IMG/VR virus record: IMGVR_UViG_3300027906_003344
Span: 1 to 23,128 of that record
From: a virus
DNA: 23,128 bases
Direction: 5' to 3' (one strand)
The notes beneath the pieces were generated by a model, which searched no databases, was not told where the DNA came from, and saw only the letters and a list, made by a program, of their open reading frames with translations. The position numbers were made by a program, and so were the translations under genes. The first letter of the stretch is position 1. Each line of letters starts with the position of its first letter. Positions 22,034 to 23,128 of this stretch are shown piece after piece.

Positions 22034-22152
22034 CAATTGAAGAAAGATTGCAAGCATTAGAAGCACAGGCACATAAAGCACCTTCTACTAATCATGGAGA
22101 ACGTCTTACTGCTCTTGAAAATGCAGTTAAAGAATTACAATCAAAAAAATAG
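22030..22152 (+). CDS. 40-residue helical microprotein
   Basis: The ATG at 22030 overlaps the previous stop as ATGA and has the strong ribosome site AGGAAGAGG directly ahead. The product has 40 residues: MTIEERLQALEAQAHKAP, then STNHGERLTALENAVKELQ and SKK. Two amphipathic helices with leucines at heptad-like spacing (LQALEAQ, LTALENAVKEL) suggest a coiled coil or helical hairpin. The next gene starts three bases later. No family recognised; probably a small partner or adaptor of a neighbouring protein. Confidence 0.65.
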   Translation: MTIEERLQALEAQAHKAPSTNHGERLTALENAVKELQSKK

Positions 22153-22155
22153 ATT

Positions 22156-22536
22156 ATGAGTAATGAAACTGCAGAAACTAAAAAGTTAGAAAAACCCGTA
22201 AAGAAAGAGGAAATTTGGTCTACTGAAGAAAAGAGTAAGATCAAATCATTATATGGTTGTGAAATGTTAGTTGAGAATGGTTCTCGACAAGATGTTTCTA
22301 TTACTGAAGTTCCTACAGATGCGTATATTGTAAGTTATGCTGTATACGAATCTGGGCAACTTGGAGAAATCAAGTATGATCTAACTAGAGGAACTAAGAC
22401 TAATTTGTTTGATATGTATTACGATAAATTTAAACAGGGTCTTAAGGATATACAGTATGGTCAAGGAACTATAAGTCCAAAGGTATGGGGTTATAGATCT
22501 AAGCAATCAACTAAAAAGAAAAGAAGAAAGCCATAA
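22156..22536 (+). CDS. Conserved hypothetical phage protein with basic tail
   Basis: A 126-residue protein. The N-terminus is highly charged (KKLEKPVKKEEIW). The middle holds IKSLYGCEMLVENGSRQDVSI, VPTDAYIVSYAVYESG, and YDLTRGTKTNLFDMYYDKF. The C-terminus is basic (KQSTKKKRRKP), which suggests nucleic-acid or polymerase contact. The pattern feels familiar from T4-like cyanophages, but I cannot name the family; the late co-activator gp33 is one possibility I could not support from sequence. It is the last gene before a strong terminator, in one closely packed run with the three genes upstream. Confidence 0.6.
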   Translation: MSNETAETKKLEKPVKKEEIWSTEEKSKIKSLYGCEMLVENGSRQDVSITEVPTDAYIVSYAVYESGQLGEIKYDLTRGTKTNLFDMYYDKFKQGLKDIQYGQGTISPKVWGYRSKQSTKKKRRKP

Positions 22537-22560
22537 CCAAATTCAACTTTTAATTCCCAT

Positions 22561-22591
22561 ATATCCCGATAAAAAATCGGGGTATTTTTTT
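22561..22591 (+). terminator. Strong rho-independent terminator
   Basis: ATATCCCGAT (22561-22570) pairs with ATCGGGGTAT (22576-22585), including one G-U pair, around an AAAAA loop. Seven T residues follow (22585-22591). It ends the operon that runs from the glutaredoxin region. Confidence 0.9.
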
Positions 22592-22627
22592 GCTCTGTAG
22601 GGTCGATGTAGTAAAACGACATATTAC

Positions 22628-22656
22628 TTGCCTAAATAGTTCAAATGTGTTATTAT
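22628..22656 (+). promoter_or_regulatory. Sigma70-type promoter with extended -10
   Basis: TTGCCT (22628-22633), a 17-base spacer, and TATTAT (22651-22656) preceded by TGT form a good host-type promoter. The predicted start, about 22663, falls at the first base or two of the RNA motif described next, so the leader appears to be almost entirely aptamer. Confidence 0.65.
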
Positions 22657-22662
22657 TAACAC

Positions 22663-22724
22663 AACGTTCATCCCCCTTAGATAGGGGACGCAAGTAAGCC
22701 GACTCGGAACGGATCGTTCATCCT
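22663..22724 (+). ncRNA. Downstream-peptide / glutamine-class riboswitch motif
   Basis: CGTTC (22665-22669) pairs with GAACG (22707-22711) as P1. TCCCC (22671-22675) pairs with GGGGA (22684-22688) as P2. The segment ACGCAAGTAAGCCG (22688-22701) between them resembles the conserved core of the glnA and Downstream-peptide RNAs, which bind glutamine and are known from cyanobacteria and marine sequences. As the class name predicts, a short peptide gene follows directly. A second copy of the P1 5' strand (CGTTCATCC, 22715-22723) ends one base before the start codon and can form a competing hairpin with GAACG. The class call is from memory of the consensus, not from a covariance search. Confidence 0.75.
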
Positions 22725-22880
22725 ATGGACATACTACTCGCTACTCTTTTAACTTGTGATTATGCCAAAGATATTATCTCTGGCGTTAGTGATTTTGACG
22801 GACAGGCTAAGTCTGAAATCGTTAAAATGGTTAAAGGAACTACTGAGCCAGGATGCGAATGGGACGCAAAAGTTGACTAA
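22725..22880 (+). CDS. 51-residue peptide under the riboswitch
   Basis: The ORF gives MDILLATLLTCDYAKDIISG, then VSDFDGQAKSEIVKMVKGTT and EPGCEWDAKVD. The first 10 residues are hydrophobic; two cysteines (Cys11 and Cys44) may pair. It starts one base after the riboswitch's second CGTTCATCC copy, and no separate Shine-Dalgarno is visible, so translation is probably set by the RNA fold. Small peptides of this kind define the Downstream-peptide RNA class; glutamine-class RNAs in cyanobacteria can control small inhibitors of glutamine synthetase, but no such similarity is visible here. It is codirectional with the DUF4278-like gene 39 bases downstream. Confidence 0.75.
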   Translation: MDILLATLLTCDYAKDIISGVSDFDGQAKSEIVKMVKGTTEPGCEWDAKVD

Positions 22881-22919
22881 AGGAACGGATTAAAAACCCT
22901 ACTACTTTGGAGTAAAACA

Positions 22920-23060
22920 ATGGCAAAAGTCACTTACCGTGGAAATGAGTACGATACTGAAGAGTATCGTAGATCTCTCATCGAAGAGCACAATCAGCAT
23001 AGAAACTACGATCTAATGTATCGTGGTCTTAAAGTTTCTAAAAAACTTCATGCTGTCTAA
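22920..23060 (+). CDS. DUF4278-like small protein
   Basis: A 46-residue protein with two YRG motifs (VTYRGNEY at 4-11 and LMYRGLKV at 32-39), the layout I recall for the cyanobacterial family DUF4278. The middle is charged and helical (DTEEYRRSLIEEHNQHRN). GGAG at 22909-22912 lies 7 bases before the ATG. It is probably on the same transcript as the 51-residue peptide, since no terminator lies between them, and ends ahead of the terminator at 23081. Function unknown; likely acquired from or shared with the cyanobacterial host. Confidence 0.7.
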   Translation: MAKVTYRGNEYDTEEYRRSLIEEHNQHRNYDLMYRGLKVSKKLHAV

Positions 23061-23080
23061 TTTCACAGAACAAAATGATC

Positions 23081-23110
23081 AAGGAAGGGGGTTGAACCCC
23101 TTCTTTTTTT
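23081..23110 (+). terminator. Rho-independent terminator
   Basis: GAAGGGG (23084-23090) pairs with CCCCTTC (23097-23103) around a six-base loop (GTTGAA), followed by seven T residues (23104-23110). It closes the riboswitch-led unit. Confidence 0.9.
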
Positions 23111-23120
23111 ATGCTATAAT
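23092..23120 (+). promoter_or_regulatory. Sigma70-type promoter overlapping the terminator
   Basis: TTGAAC (23092-23097), a 17-base spacer, and TATAAT (23115-23120) preceded by TGC form a strong extended -10 promoter. The -35 box lies in the loop of the terminator hairpin. It reads out of the window toward an unseen gene. Confidence 0.6.
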
Positions 23121-23128
23121 ATATTCAA

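Noticed and set aside
22156-22536. Naming this gene gp33 (late transcription co-activator)
   Set aside because: The size and basic tail would allow it, but no motif I can see is specific to gp33, so the name was not given.

Overview
The window looks like a piece of a T4-like (Kyanoviridae-type) marine myovirus that infects Prochlorococcus or Synechococcus. The evidence is strongly AT-rich coding, tightly packed and mostly co-oriented genes, several matches to the cyanophage/T4 late promoter NATAAATA, long tail-fibre-like virion proteins, a phage glutaredoxin, a DUF4278-like small protein (a cyanobacterial family), and a Downstream-peptide/glutamine-type RNA motif of the kind known from marine cyanobacteria. 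No capsid, polymerase or other hallmark gene lies in the window, so the assignment rests on family resemblance and context. No database search was run.

Region 1 (1-13679) is a late structural region. It begins with the 3' end of a glycine-rich fibre protein and a terminator. It continues with a protein carrying a cupredoxin-like domain, a 1390-residue glycine-rich protein built of five repeat units, two smaller virion-type proteins, a 1318-residue fibre with carbohydrate-binding-like repeats followed by a beta-helix-like segment, and a small beta-domain protein. It ends with two extremely cysteine-rich paralogues that flank an unrelated protein. Late-promoter motifs precede several of these genes.

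Region 2 (about 13700-19273) is a sugar cassette. A good sigma70-type promoter (TTGACT-17-TAAAAT) opens it. It holds a GT9-like glycosyltransferase, a NodU/CmcH-type O-carbamoyltransferase, a heptose-phosphate nucleotidyltransferase, a PfkB-type heptose kinase, a HAD phosphatase and a cupin, all on the plus strand with overlapping ends. A convergent HldD-type epimerase lies on the minus strand. Together they look like most of an ADP-heptose pathway plus transfer and carbamoylation; no GmhA isomerase is present.

Region 3 (19274-22591) starts with a perfect late promoter and another fibre-like protein. It continues with glutaredoxin, a membrane protein, a conserved T4-like phage protein, a 40-residue helical microprotein and a basic-tailed conserved protein, and closes with a strong terminator.

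Region 4 (22592-23128) is a small regulatory unit. A sigma70-type promoter starts transcription almost exactly at a glutamine-class (Downstream-peptide) RNA motif. The motif leads a 51-residue peptide gene and a 46-residue DUF4278-like gene, and a terminator closes the unit. The -35 box of a further promoter, reading out of the window, lies in that terminator's loop.
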